Source: Streptomyces cupreus | GTDB taxonomy: Bacteria > Actinomycetota > Actinomycetes > Streptomycetales > Streptomycetaceae | Assembly (NCBI RefSeq): GCF_014257025.1 | Contig: NZ_JACMSF010000044.1 | Span: forward strand, 1-64,000 | Length of the DNA stretch: 64,000 nt | Direction of reading: 5' to 3' | Shown: positions 33,721-41,553 of the stretch, one piece after another | Position numbering within the stretch: the first letter of the stretch is position 1 | Layout of the letters: every line of letters starts with the position of its first letter | The notes under the pieces: model-generated | What the model saw: the letters and a program-made list of their open reading frames with translations, nothing else | Database searches by the model: none | What the model was told of the DNA's origin: nothing | Translations under genes and position numbers: made by a program

Positions 33721-35577
33721 ATGACAAGTCTGACGAGCTTCCTCAGGGCGGCCCTGGTCGCCGTCCTCCTCCTGCCCCTCACCTCCGCTCCCGCCCAGGC
33801 GGCGCCGGACGACTGGACGGGCCCGCTCAGCACCCGGGGCCGCTGGATCGTCGACGCGGACGGCGAACGCTTCAAGCTGCGCTCGGGCAACTGGCACGGC
33901 GCCAGCGGCACCTGGAACGGCTCGGGCAGCGCCGACGAGGACGCCAACCATCACGCGGGCGAGAACTCCGGGCGCATCCCACTCGGCCTGGACCGCGCCC
34001 CCATGGCCGAGATCATCGCCGGTTTCCGGGAGATCGGGATCAACAGCATCCGGCTGCCCTTCTCCAACGAGATGATCCACGACACCCGCCCGGTCACGGA
34101 CGACGCCGTCGCGGCCAACCCCTCCCTGCGCGGAAAGACACCGCTCCAGGTCTACGACGTCGTGGTCCGCGACCTCACCTCCGCCGGACTCGCCGTCATC
34201 CTCAACAACCACACCAACACGACCCGCTGGTGCTGCGGAGTCGACGGCAACGAGCGCTGGAACACCAGCCAGTCCACCCAGACCTGGGAGAACGACTGGC
34301 TGTTCATGGCCCGCCGCTACCAGGACAACACGCGGGTCGTCGGCGCCGACCTCTACAACGAGGTCCGCCGCAACGTCTGGGACGACCCCAACTGGGGCCT
34401 GGGCGACGACCACGACTGGTTCGCGGCCTCGCAGAGGGTCGCGGACCGGCTGCTGCTGGAGGCCAATCCGAACCTTCTGATCATCGTCGAGGGCATCAAC
34501 TGGACCGGCATCCCGGTCGACGGCTTCGCCCATGAACGCCCAACCCTGGAGCCGGTACGCCACCTCTCGCACACCCTCGTCGACTCGGGCAAGCTCGTGT
34601 ACTCGGCCCACTTCTACGACTACACGGGCCCGAACCACAGCGGCGCGACCGGCACCGGCGAGACCACCGACCCGCGCTACCGGGACCTGAGCCCGAGCGA
34701 GCTGATCGACGTCCTGAACCGCCAGGCCTTCTACGTCAGCTCCGAACCGGACCGGCACTACACCGCCCCTGTCTGGATCAGCGAGTTCGGCGTCGGGGGC
34801 CGCGAGGAGACCGGCGCCAAGCAGCGGGCCTGGTTCGAGAACTTCGTCGACCACCTCATCCGCACCGACGCCGACTTCGCGTACTGGCCGCTCGTCGGCT
34901 GGCACGAGGACCGCAAGGGCAACGGCTGGGCGCTGCTGCACTGGGACGCGGCGGGCAACCGGATGGGCCTCTACGACGGTGACGACTGGCGGGCCGCCGC
35001 CTGGACCCGGCTGATCGGGGCGCAGGGCCGGACCGGGCCGGTGGCGGCCGTGGCCGACTGGTCCATGCTCAGCCCCGACGACGGCGACTTCATCGCCTCC
35101 CGGCGCATGCGCGCGCAGCCCGACTGGAACCCCGGCGCACGCAAGGCCGTCTGCCCGGACGGACAGCGCCTGCTGGGCCTCAGCCACACCGGGAACCGCG
35201 GGCTCTGCTCGGACGCGGGCTTCTCGGCGGGCTCGGGTGCCTACGAGGTGGTCGTCGACGAGCGGCACGTCCGACAGGACTGGGCGTCCGGCTACACGAA
35301 ACTCCAGTGCCCGGACGGATCCGTGCTCACCGGGTACAGCGTCCGCGGCTCGGCGGTCTCCGCCGCGCTGTGCACGGCCGGCTCGGTCGGCGGCACGAGC
35401 GGCCGTCCGGTCTGGTTCGACCGGGGCGACAACCGAGGGCCGGCGCCCAAGGGCGGGGACTTCGCGTACGGCCACTACAAGGGGCAGTGCGCCGACGACG
35501 AGTACGCCGCCGGGATCGCGTACACGGGCCGGGTGGGGTCGGGGCGGACGCCGGACGCGCTGTACTGCCGCAAGTGA
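33721..35577 (+). CDS. Secreted glycoside hydrolase family 5 (cellulase-like) with Cys-rich C-terminal domain
   Basis: A 618-residue exported protein. Signal peptide 1-28 ends at AQA-AP. The GH5 barrel spans about 35-430; the acid/base Glu214 sits in ADLYNEVRRN and the nucleophile Glu355 in WISEFGVGG. NNHTNTTRWCCGV and FYDY fit the family. Residues 455-618 form a region with three similar units, each beginning with a cysteine (AVCPDGQRLLGLSHTG, LQCPDGSVLTGYSVRG, GQCADDEYAAGIAYTG); six cysteines suggest disulfides. No standard cellulose-binding module is present. It probably attacks a beta-glucan or beta-mannan. The gene is monocistronic with a hairpin terminator. The start lacks a ribosome site. 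Confidence 0.88.
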   Translation: MTSLTSFLRAALVAVLLLPLTSAPAQAAPDDWTGPLSTRGRWIVDADGERFKLRSGNWHGASGTWNGSGSADEDANHHAGENSGRIPLGLDRAPMAEIIAGFREIGINSIRLPFSNEMIHDTRPVTDDAVAANPSLRGKTPLQVYDVVVRDLTSAGLAVILNNHTNTTRWCCGVDGNERWNTSQSTQTWENDWLFMARRYQDNTRVVGADLYNEVRRNVWDDPNWGLGDDHDWFAASQRVADRLLLEANPNLLIIVEGINWTGIPVDGFAHERPTLEPVRHLSHTLVDSGKLVYSAHFYDYTGPNHSGATGTGETTDPRYRDLSPSELIDVLNRQAFYVSSEPDRHYTAPVWISEFGVGGREETGAKQRAWFENFVDHLIRTDADFAYWPLVGWHEDRKGNGWALLHWDAAGNRMGLYDGDDWRAAAWTRLIGAQGRTGPVAAVADWSMLSPDDGDFIASRRMRAQPDWNPGARKAVCPDGQRLLGLSHTGNRGLCSDAGFSAGSGAYEVVVDERHVRQDWASGYTKLQCPDGSVLTGYSVRGSAVSAALCTAGSVGGTSGRPVWFDRGDNRGPAPKGGDFAYGHYKGQCADDEYAAGIAYTGRVGSGRTPDALYCRK

Positions 35578-35599
35578 TCAGCACGCGCGCGTGAGGGCG

Positions 35600-35620
35600 G
35601 CCGGGAGGGGTGCTCCCGGC
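35600..35620 (+). terminator. Hairpin after the GH5 gene
   Basis: Perfect 8-bp stem GCCGGGAG / CTCCCGGC with a 5-nt loop, 22 nt after the stop codon. It ends 19 nt before the miaB ATG, so it separates the two genes. Confidence 0.65.
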
Positions 35621-35639
35621 GCGCCCTTACCCTTATGGC

Positions 35640-37160
35640 ATGAGCAGCATCGACCGGAGCCACGCCGTGGACGTCAAGCGAACGTATGAGGTGCGCACCT
35701 ACGGGTGCCAGATGAACGTCCACGACTCCGAGCGATTGTCCGGGCTGCTGGAAGAGGCCGGCTACGTCCGGGCCCCCGAGGGTGCCGACGGCGACGCCGA
35801 CGTCGTCGTCTTCAACACCTGCGCCGTCCGCGAGAACGCCGACAACCGGCTCTACGGCAACCTCGGGCGCCTCGCCCCGAAGAAGGCCTCGCGGCCCGGT
35901 ATGCAGATCGCGGTCGGCGGCTGTCTGGCGCAGAAGGACCGCGACACCATCGTGAAGAAGGCGCCCTGGGTGGACGTCGTCTTCGGCACGCACAACATCG
36001 GCAAGCTGCCCGTCCTGCTGGAGCGCGCCCGCGTGCAGGAGGAGGCCCAGGTCGAGATCGCCGAGTCGCTGGAGGCATTCCCGTCGACCCTGCCGACCCG
36101 GCGCGAGAGCGCGTACGCGGCCTGGGTGTCGATCTCCGTCGGCTGCAACAACACCTGCACCTTCTGCATCGTCCCGGCCCTGCGCGGCAAGGAGAAGGAC
36201 CGCCGCCCCGGCGACATCCTCGCCGAGGCCGAGGCCCTGGTCGCCGAGGGCGTCTCCGAGATCACGCTGCTCGGCCAGAACGTCAACGCGTACGGCTCCG
36301 ACATCGGCGACCGCGAAGCCTTCAGCAAGCTGCTGCGGGCCTGCGGGAACATCGAGGGCCTGGAGCGCGTCCGCTTCACCTCCCCGCACCCCCGCGACTT
36401 CACCGACGACGTCATCGCCGCCATGGCCGAGACCCCGAACGTGATGCCGCAGCTGCACATGCCGCTCCAGTCCGGTTCGGACACGGTCCTGAAGGCGATG
36501 CGCCGTTCTTACCGGCAGGAGCGTTACCTCGGGATCATCGAGAAGGTGCGCGCCGCCATCCCGCACGCGGCCATCACCACCGACATCATCGTGGGCTTCC
36601 CCGGCGAGACCGAGGAGGACTTCGAGCAGACGATGCACGTGGTCCGCGAGGCCCGCTTCGCGCAGGCGTTCACCTTCCAGTACTCCAAGCGCCCCGGCAC
36701 CCCGGCCGCGACCATGGAGAACCAGATCCCCAAGGAGGTCGTCCAGGCGCGCTACGAGCGTCTCGTCGCCCTTCAGGAGGAGATCTCCTGGGAGGAGAAC
36801 AAGAAGCAGGTCGGCCGCACCGTGGAGCTGATGGTCGCCGAGGGCGAGGGCCGCAAGGACGGCGCCACGCACCGTCTCTCCGGCCGCGCCGCCGACAACC
36901 GCCTGGTCCACTTCACCAAGCCGGACCAGGAGGTCCGCCCCGGCGACGTGGTCACGGTCGAGATCACCTACGCCGCCCCCCACCACCTCCTGGCCGAGGG
37001 CGAGGTCCTCTCCGTGCGCCGCACGCGCGCGGGTGACGCGTGGGAGAAGCACAACGCGGCCGAGGCGGCGAAGCCGGCGGGCGTGATGCTGGGCCTGCCG
37101 AAGATCGGCACTCCGGAGCCCCTGCCGGTGGCCACGGGGAGCGGCTGCGGCTGCGACTGA
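35640..37160 (+). CDS. miaB: tRNA-2-methylthio-N6-dimethylallyladenosine synthase MiaB
   Basis: A 506-residue radical-SAM enzyme that methylthiolates i6A37 of tRNAs reading UNN codons. UPF0004 cysteines: YGCQMNVHDSE, NTCAVRENA, VGGCLAQKD. The radical-SAM site is CNNTCTFC. The TRAM domain (about 375-445) contacts tRNA. The C-terminus is extended by a linker ending SGCGCD. It acts after MiaA, which is encoded 3 kb downstream. ATG 35640 (MSSIDRSH) is preferred to a codon at 35610 inside the upstream hairpin. Confidence 0.96.
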   Translation: MSSIDRSHAVDVKRTYEVRTYGCQMNVHDSERLSGLLEEAGYVRAPEGADGDADVVVFNTCAVRENADNRLYGNLGRLAPKKASRPGMQIAVGGCLAQKDRDTIVKKAPWVDVVFGTHNIGKLPVLLERARVQEEAQVEIAESLEAFPSTLPTRRESAYAAWVSISVGCNNTCTFCIVPALRGKEKDRRPGDILAEAEALVAEGVSEITLLGQNVNAYGSDIGDREAFSKLLRACGNIEGLERVRFTSPHPRDFTDDVIAAMAETPNVMPQLHMPLQSGSDTVLKAMRRSYRQERYLGIIEKVRAAIPHAAITTDIIVGFPGETEEDFEQTMHVVREARFAQAFTFQYSKRPGTPAATMENQIPKEVVQARYERLVALQEEISWEENKKQVGRTVELMVAEGEGRKDGATHRLSGRAADNRLVHFTKPDQEVRPGDVVTVEITYAAPHHLLAEGEVLSVRRTRAGDAWEKHNAAEAAKPAGVMLGLPKIGTPEPLPVATGSGCGCD

Positions 37161-37208
37161 CGCCCTGGTGACGTCGCGCTGACGCCGCGCGGGGTTACGC
37201 TGCCGATC

Positions 37209-37916
37209 ATGCTTGTCGCCGCTGCCGTCTGTCCCTGTCCGCCCCTGTTCGTGCCCGAGGTCGCCTCGGGGGCCGCGCCCGAGCTGGACGCCGCGCGTGC
37301 CGCGTGTGCGGACGCGCTCGGGGTGCTCGCCGCCGCGCGGCCCGATCGGCTGGTGGTCGTCGGGCCCGCCGGGGAGCAGGAGCGCGGGGCTTACCCCGAG
37401 GGGGCGCGGGGTTCCTTCCGGGGCTTCGGCGTGGATCTCGACGTACAGCTGGGGAAGGCCGCGGCGGCCGGGCGGGCGCTGCCGACCTCGTTGGCGGTGG
37501 CGGCCTGGCTGTTGGACCGGGTCGGATGGGCCGATGCCCCGATCGAGGGACTCGCGGTGGCGGAACCTCTGGCCGCCGAGCGGTGTATTGAAATCGGAAG
37601 GGACATCGCCGCGGGCCCCGACCGTGTGGCGATGCTGGTGATGGGCGACGCCAGCGCCTGCCGCACCCTCAAGGCACCCGGCTATCTCGACGAGCGGGCG
37701 GAACCCTTCGACGCGGCCGTCGCGCGGGCGCTGGGCACGGCGGACCTGGCCGCGCTCAAGGCGCTGGACACCGAGCTGGCGCACGAGCTGAAGACGTCCG
37801 GCCGGGCGCCCTGGCAGGTGCTCGCGGGTGCCGCGGAGGACGCCGGGCTGTCCGGGGCGCTGCTGTACGACAGCGCGCCGTACGGCGTGGGGTATCTGGT
37901 CGCGACCTGGTCGTAG
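37209..37916 (+). CDS. Class III extradiol dioxygenase-like (MEMO/LigB-fold) protein
   Basis: A 235-residue protein with the layout of the LigB/MEMO superfamily common next to miaB in actinobacteria. It has MLVAAAVCPCPPLFVPEVA at the start, RPDRLVVVGPAG as the central strand, and a ending YDSAPYGVGYLVATW. The metal-binding histidines of true extradiol enzymes are not evident: the first block reads CPCPPLF rather than containing HxP. Catalysis is therefore doubtful. It starts 48 nt after miaB on the same strand and may be co-transcribed. The role is unknown. Confidence 0.75.
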   Translation: MLVAAAVCPCPPLFVPEVASGAAPELDAARAACADALGVLAAARPDRLVVVGPAGEQERGAYPEGARGSFRGFGVDLDVQLGKAAAAGRALPTSLAVAAWLLDRVGWADAPIEGLAVAEPLAAERCIEIGRDIAAGPDRVAMLVMGDASACRTLKAPGYLDERAEPFDAAVARALGTADLAALKALDTELAHELKTSGRAPWQVLAGAAEDAGLSGALLYDSAPYGVGYLVATWS

Positions 37917-37941
37917 CCCTTGGGCTGCCGCCGCACGACGG

Positions 37942-37978
37942 CGGACGGCCGGGAGCGTCCATGCTCCGCGGCCGTCCG
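37942..37978. terminator. Bidirectional hairpin between convergent genes
   Basis: Arms CGGACGGCC / GGCCGTCCG with an inner GGAGC / GCTCC stem. It lies in the 84-nt gap between the MEMO-like gene (+) and the antitoxin-like gene (-) and can serve both. Confidence 0.7.
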
Positions 37979-38000
37979 TCGGCGTGCCGTGTTGCCTTGA

Positions 38001-38285
38001 TCAGGAAGCCGGAGGCGGCGTGCCGGGCGGAGTGCTCGGCGGGTTGGTGCCGCCGCCCGTGCCCGTGCCGCCTTCGTCCTTGTGCGCGAGTCGGTCCATG
38101 GCGTCCTTGGCCTTGCCGGTGCCCGTCTGGATCTTCTCGTGGTACTTGCCCTTGGTCTTCTTGTCGACGACCTTGGCTGCCTTGTCCAGACCGTGCTGGA
38201 CCTTGCCCCCGTGCTGCTGGGCGAGGCCGGACACCTTGCCCTTGGCCGGGCCGAGCTTGGCCTTCAAATTGTCCAGGAGACCCAT
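38001..38285 (-). CDS. MT0933-like antitoxin-family small protein
   Basis: A 94-residue, Lys/Gly-rich protein. MGLLDNLKAKLGPAKGKVSG and LAQQHGGKVQHGLDKAAKVV match the Rv0909/MT0933 antitoxin family, which is broadly present in actinobacteria. The tail is Gly/Thr/Pro-rich. No toxin gene is adjacent: the upstream neighbour is an acidic low-complexity protein. A true antitoxin function is therefore unsupported. ATG 38285 was taken at the start of conservation; five extra residues are possible. Confidence 0.7.
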   Translation of the reverse strand: MGLLDNLKAKLGPAKGKVSGLAQQHGGKVQHGLDKAAKVVDKKTKGKYHEKIQTGTGKAKDAMDRLAHKDEGGTGTGGGTNPPSTPPGTPPPAS

Positions 38286-38309
38286 CGTTCGCCTTCCCAC
38301 GCGGGATCG

Positions 38310-38597
38310 TCAGGTGCGGGCGCCCTCGCCGGCCTCTCGCTCGGCCGCCTCGTCGGCGGACTGCTGCCTGGGGATCTCGATGCCCTCGGCCGGCTCGGCG
38401 TCGACGGCCTCCGTCGCCGTCGCCTCCTCCGGAGCCTTGGCCTCGACCTCCGTCGACCCCTTCGCCTCGGTGGCCTCTTCCGCCTGAGCCGCCTCTTCCG
38501 CCTCGGACCCGGCAGCTGTCGTGCCGGCCTGTGCCTCGGGGGCCGACGCCTCGTCCGACGCCTTCGACCTCCGAAGAAGCCGTGCCAAAACGCCCAT
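38310..38597 (-). CDS. Acidic Ala/Glu-rich small hypothetical protein
   Basis: A 95-residue protein. A short basic amphipathic start (MGVLARLLRRSKASDEAS) is followed by an acidic, Ala/Glu/Thr-rich tail that is almost certainly disordered. No domain is recognised. It is transcribed with the antitoxin-like gene, 24 nt upstream of it. Similar Streptomyces proteins are sometimes labelled gliding motility proteins, which I consider an unsupported name. Confidence 0.55.
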   Translation of the reverse strand: MGVLARLLRRSKASDEASAPEAQAGTTAAGSEAEEAAQAEEATEAKGSTEVEAKAPEEATATEAVDAEPAEGIEIPRQQSADEAAEREAGEGART

Positions 38598-38780
38598 ATC
38601 AACTCCATACGTTACTCGTGCGGGCGAAATCCCGCGTCGTCCGGTGCGTCCGTTTGCGTCGCCCGGATCGCCGCCTCTCGGGGACCGGCGGCGCGAACCT
38701 CGCAACTGGCAACGACGTCGGACCCGCGCCGTTACGTAACTCGTTCGAGGCCACCCTGTGAGGTTTGCGAGACTGGGGCG

Positions 38781-39719
38781 GTGAGCAGCGCACCCTCCGC
38801 CCCCCGCGTCATCGCCGTCGTCGGCCCCACTGCGGCCGGAAAGTCCGATCTGGGCGTCTTTCTGGCCCGACAGCTCGGCGGCGAGGTCGTCAACGCCGAC
38901 TCCATGCAGCTGTACCGAGGGATGGACATCGGCACCGCCAAGCTGACGCCCGAGGAGCGGGCCGGCGTACCGCACCATCTGCTGGACATCTGGGACGTCA
39001 CCGTCACCGCGTCGGTCGCCGAGTACCAGCGGCTCGCCCGTGAGCGGATCGACGCGCTGCTCGCCGAGGGACGCTGGCCGATCCTGGTCGGCGGCTCCGG
39101 CCTGTACGTCCGTGCCGCCGTCGACAACCTGGAGTTCCCCGGCACCGACCCCGAGGTCCGCGCCCGCCTGGAGGAGGAGCTCACGCTGCGTGGCTCGGGC
39201 GCGCTGCACGCCCGTCTGGCCGCCGCGGACCCGGGCGCCGCGCAGGCGATCCTGCCCAGCAACGGCCGCCGTATCGTCCGCGCCCTTGAGGTGATCGAGA
39301 TCACCGGCCAGCCCTTCACCGCCAACCTCCCGGGGCACGACTCGGTCTACGACACCGTGCAGATCGGCGTCGACGTCGCCCGCCCCGAACTCGACGAGCG
39401 CATCGCCCGCCGCGTCGACCGGATGTGGGACGCGGGGCTCGTCGACGAGGTGCGGGCGCTGGAGGCGCAGGGGTTGCGGGAGGGGCGTACGGCCTCGCGC
39501 GCGCTCGGCTACCAGCAGGTGCTCGCGGCGCTCGCCGGGGAGTGCACCATGGAGGAGGCCCGCGCCGAGACCGTACGGGCCACCAAACGCTTCGCGCGCC
39601 GCCAGGATTCATGGTTCAGGCGCGACCCGCGGGTGCACTGGCTGAGTGGGGCTGCGGCGGATCTCACAGAACTTCCGCACCTCGCACTGGCGTTGGTCGA
39701 ACGACCGGTTACAGCCTGA
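38781..39719 (+). CDS. miaA: tRNA dimethylallyltransferase MiaA
   Basis: A 312-residue enzyme that transfers a dimethylallyl group to A37 of tRNA, making the substrate of MiaB. P-loop GPTAAGKS (15-22); NADSMQLYRGMDIGTAKLT; PHHLLDIWDV; LVGGSGLYVRAAVDNLEFP; and the ALGYQQVLAALAGE and TKRFARRQDSWFRRD C-terminal blocks. GTG 38781 matches the family start; the long frame upstream of it lies antisense to two small genes and is spurious. A membrane-protein gene and dapF follow. Confidence 0.96.
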   Translation: MSSAPSAPRVIAVVGPTAAGKSDLGVFLARQLGGEVVNADSMQLYRGMDIGTAKLTPEERAGVPHHLLDIWDVTVTASVAEYQRLARERIDALLAEGRWPILVGGSGLYVRAAVDNLEFPGTDPEVRARLEEELTLRGSGALHARLAAADPGAAQAILPSNGRRIVRALEVIEITGQPFTANLPGHDSVYDTVQIGVDVARPELDERIARRVDRMWDAGLVDEVRALEAQGLREGRTASRALGYQQVLAALAGECTMEEARAETVRATKRFARRQDSWFRRDPRVHWLSGAAADLTELPHLALALVERPVTA

Positions 39720-39827
39720 TCACGTCATGGCATCGGGACGCTCCGGCCGTCATCGCGGCCTCCGGCGGCGTGCCATCATCGAGCTTCGATCGACCAAGTG
39801 GAGTCCGAGTTGGGAGGGCGCGTGGCG

Positions 39828-40331
39828 ATGGAGGCCGGCCCTCGCGACACCGCACAAGGTACCGAACCCGTCACCAGCGACCGGGGCGAACCGGAGCAGG
39901 ACGGCGACCGTCTGAGCCCGGACGGGCCCGACGAGACCCAAGGTGGCGTGACCGCCGACGGCCCCGAGCCGGAGGAGATGTTCACGAGCGGCCCCGAGGT
40001 CGAGGTCGAACTGCGCCCGCAGCGCAAGCTGCGCATCTGGCAGCTCGCCCCCATCGTGTCCCTGGCCGCGGTCGGCTCCCTGATGTTCGCCTTCCCGCTG
40101 GCCTTCGACTTCGGTGACAGCGGCGCGGTGATCGCCATGCTGGGCCTGCTGATCTGCTCGTGCGCGGCGGGCTGGGGCATGATGGCGGCGCGCCGGGTGG
40201 GTTACACCTGGCCGGGCCTGCCGCAGCGGGGCTCGGGCCGCAGACCGGACTGGCGGGTCGTGCTGGCGTACGTGGTGGTGGTCGCCGCGGTGATCGTGCT
40301 GGCGGTGTGGCGCGTGGCGAGGCTGCGCTGA
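39828..40331 (+). CDS. Hypothetical integral membrane protein
   Basis: A 167-residue protein. An acidic N-terminus of about 70 residues (TFSGPEVEVELRPQRK-like end) precedes three membrane helices (IVSLAAVGSLMFAFPLAF, VIAMLGLLICSCAAGWGMM, VLAYVVVVAAVIVLAVW). No family recognised beyond a conserved actinobacterial neighbour of dapF. ATG 39828 has GGGAGG 10 nt upstream; GTG 39822 and GTG 39798 in the same frame are possible. Confidence 0.7.
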   Translation: MEAGPRDTAQGTEPVTSDRGEPEQDGDRLSPDGPDETQGGVTADGPEPEEMFTSGPEVEVELRPQRKLRIWQLAPIVSLAAVGSLMFAFPLAFDFGDSGAVIAMLGLLICSCAAGWGMMAARRVGYTWPGLPQRGSGRRPDWRVVLAYVVVVAAVIVLAVWRVARLR

Positions 40332-40382
40332 GCCGACGGCTCCGTTTCACGCACTGACAGTGCGGCACCGTACGATCGAGGA

Positions 40383-41252
40383 ATGAGCAACTCGATCGCC
40401 TTCCTCAAGGGGCACGGAACCGAGAACGACTTCGTGATCGTCCCGGACCCCGAGAACGCCATCGACCTGCCCGCCTCCGCCGTCGCCGCGCTGTGCGACC
40501 GGCGCGCGGGCATCGGCGGTGACGGCCTGCTGCACGTCGTGCGGTCCGCCGCGCACCCCGAGGCGAAGGACATGGCGGCCGAGGCCGAGTGGTTCATGGA
40601 CTACCGCAACGGCGACGGTTCGATCGCCGAGATGTGCGGCAACGGCGTCCGCGTCTTCGCCCGCTACCTCCAGCGCGCCGGACACGTCACCGAGGGAGAC
40701 CTCGCGGTCGCCACGCGCGGGGGCGTGAAGCGCGTGCACCTCGCCAAGGATGGGGACGTCACCGTCGGCATGGGCAAGGCGCTGCTCCCCGAGGGGACCG
40801 TTACCGTGAGCGTCGGCGAGCGCAGCTGGCCCGCGCGCAATGTGAACATGGGCAACCCGCACGCCGTCGCCTTCGTGGAGGACCTCGCGCACGCCGGCGA
40901 CCTGTACTCCCCGCCGCCGTTCAGCCCGGCGTCGGCCTACCCGGACGGGGTGAACGTCGAGTTCGTCGTCGACCGGGGCCCCCGTCACGTCGCCCTGCGG
41001 GTGCACGAGCGCGGCGCCGGTGAGACCCGCTCCTGCGGCACGGGCGCGTGCGCGGTCGCCGTCGCCACGGCGCGCCGGGACGGTGCCGACCCGGCTCTCA
41101 CCGGCACCCCGGCGACGTACACCGTCGATGTGCCCGGCGGCACCCTGGTGATCACCGAGCGGCCCGACGGCGAGATCGAGATGACCGGACCCGCGGTGAT
41201 CGTCGCCGAGGGGATTATCGACGCCGACTGGCTGGAGACGCTCGCCCGCTGA
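40383..41252 (+). CDS. dapF: Diaminopimelate epimerase
   Basis: A 289-residue cofactor-free epimerase converting LL- to meso-diaminopimelate. The two catalytic cysteines lie in EMCGNGVRVFARY and RSCGTGACAVAVA. FLKGHGTENDFVIV is the N-terminal block (GTENDF is the Streptomyces variant of GNDF). Streptomyces walls contain LL-DAP, so this enzyme mainly supplies lysine biosynthesis. GAGGA precedes ATG 40383. A perfect palindrome follows the stop by 20 nt. Confidence 0.96.
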   Translation: MSNSIAFLKGHGTENDFVIVPDPENAIDLPASAVAALCDRRAGIGGDGLLHVVRSAAHPEAKDMAAEAEWFMDYRNGDGSIAEMCGNGVRVFARYLQRAGHVTEGDLAVATRGGVKRVHLAKDGDVTVGMGKALLPEGTVTVSVGERSWPARNVNMGNPHAVAFVEDLAHAGDLYSPPPFSPASAYPDGVNVEFVVDRGPRHVALRVHERGAGETRSCGTGACAVAVATARRDGADPALTGTPATYTVDVPGGTLVITERPDGEIEMTGPAVIVAEGIIDADWLETLAR

Positions 41253-41272
41253 GGCCGGGCAACGACTTGGTA

Positions 41273-41300
41273 TCGGTGTGCCGGGCGCCCGGCACACCGA
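41273..41300 (+). terminator. Perfect 28-bp palindrome after dapF
   Basis: Two 14-bp arms (TCGGTGTGCCGGGC and its complement) meet without a spacer. As RNA it folds with a GCGC loop. It starts 20 nt after the dapF stop and is a probable terminator. Confidence 0.7.
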
Positions 41301-41349
41301 GGGCGCTCCTTCCCGGCCGCCCGGTCGAGGATCGAAACCCCGGTCGGCC

Positions 41350-41383
41350 GCAGGTCGCGCGGTTCGAAACCGTAAACCTGCGA
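41350..41383 (+). promoter_or_regulatory. Nested inverted repeat in the rshA leader
   Basis: Outer arms CGCAGGT / ACCTGCG enclose an inner palindrome CGGTTCGAAACCG. About 170 nt before rshA. It might be an operator or an RNA structure; the inner GGTTCGAAAC resembles a tRNA T-loop but no tRNA cloverleaf surrounds it. Confidence 0.4.
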
Positions 41384-41553
41384 ACCTTCGCTCGAATGGG
41401 TGATCCGTTTCACGCTCGGCGAGAGGCGGTCAGCCGCGCGTGATGGGCTCGGTAGCATCAAGCACCGGCCCGGACGGGGGACCTTTGCCAGTCCCCTGAG
41501 CCGTGTCCGCCATGGGGCACCCCGTCCGCCGGTCCACGCAGCCGGAGGTGCCC

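Larger units (their letters stand above)
41253..41553 (+). other. Intergenic region before rshA
   Basis: A 301-nt gap with no supported gene. It holds a terminator-like palindrome near dapF and a nested hairpin (41350-41383), then GCCGGAGG before the rshA ATG. No clear promoter hexamers were assigned. Confidence 0.6.

Noticed and set aside
38001..38597. Toxin-antitoxin pair
   Set aside because: One protein resembles an antitoxin family, but its neighbour is an acidic disordered protein with no toxin fold. Nothing supports a TA system.
38082..38780. 5' extension of the miaA frame
   Set aside because: It overlaps two small minus-strand genes and shows no MiaA similarity. The family start is GTG 38781.
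41358..41372. GGTTCGAAAC resembling a tRNA T-loop
   Set aside because: No acceptor stem, anticodon arm or CCA-compatible end could be fitted around it.
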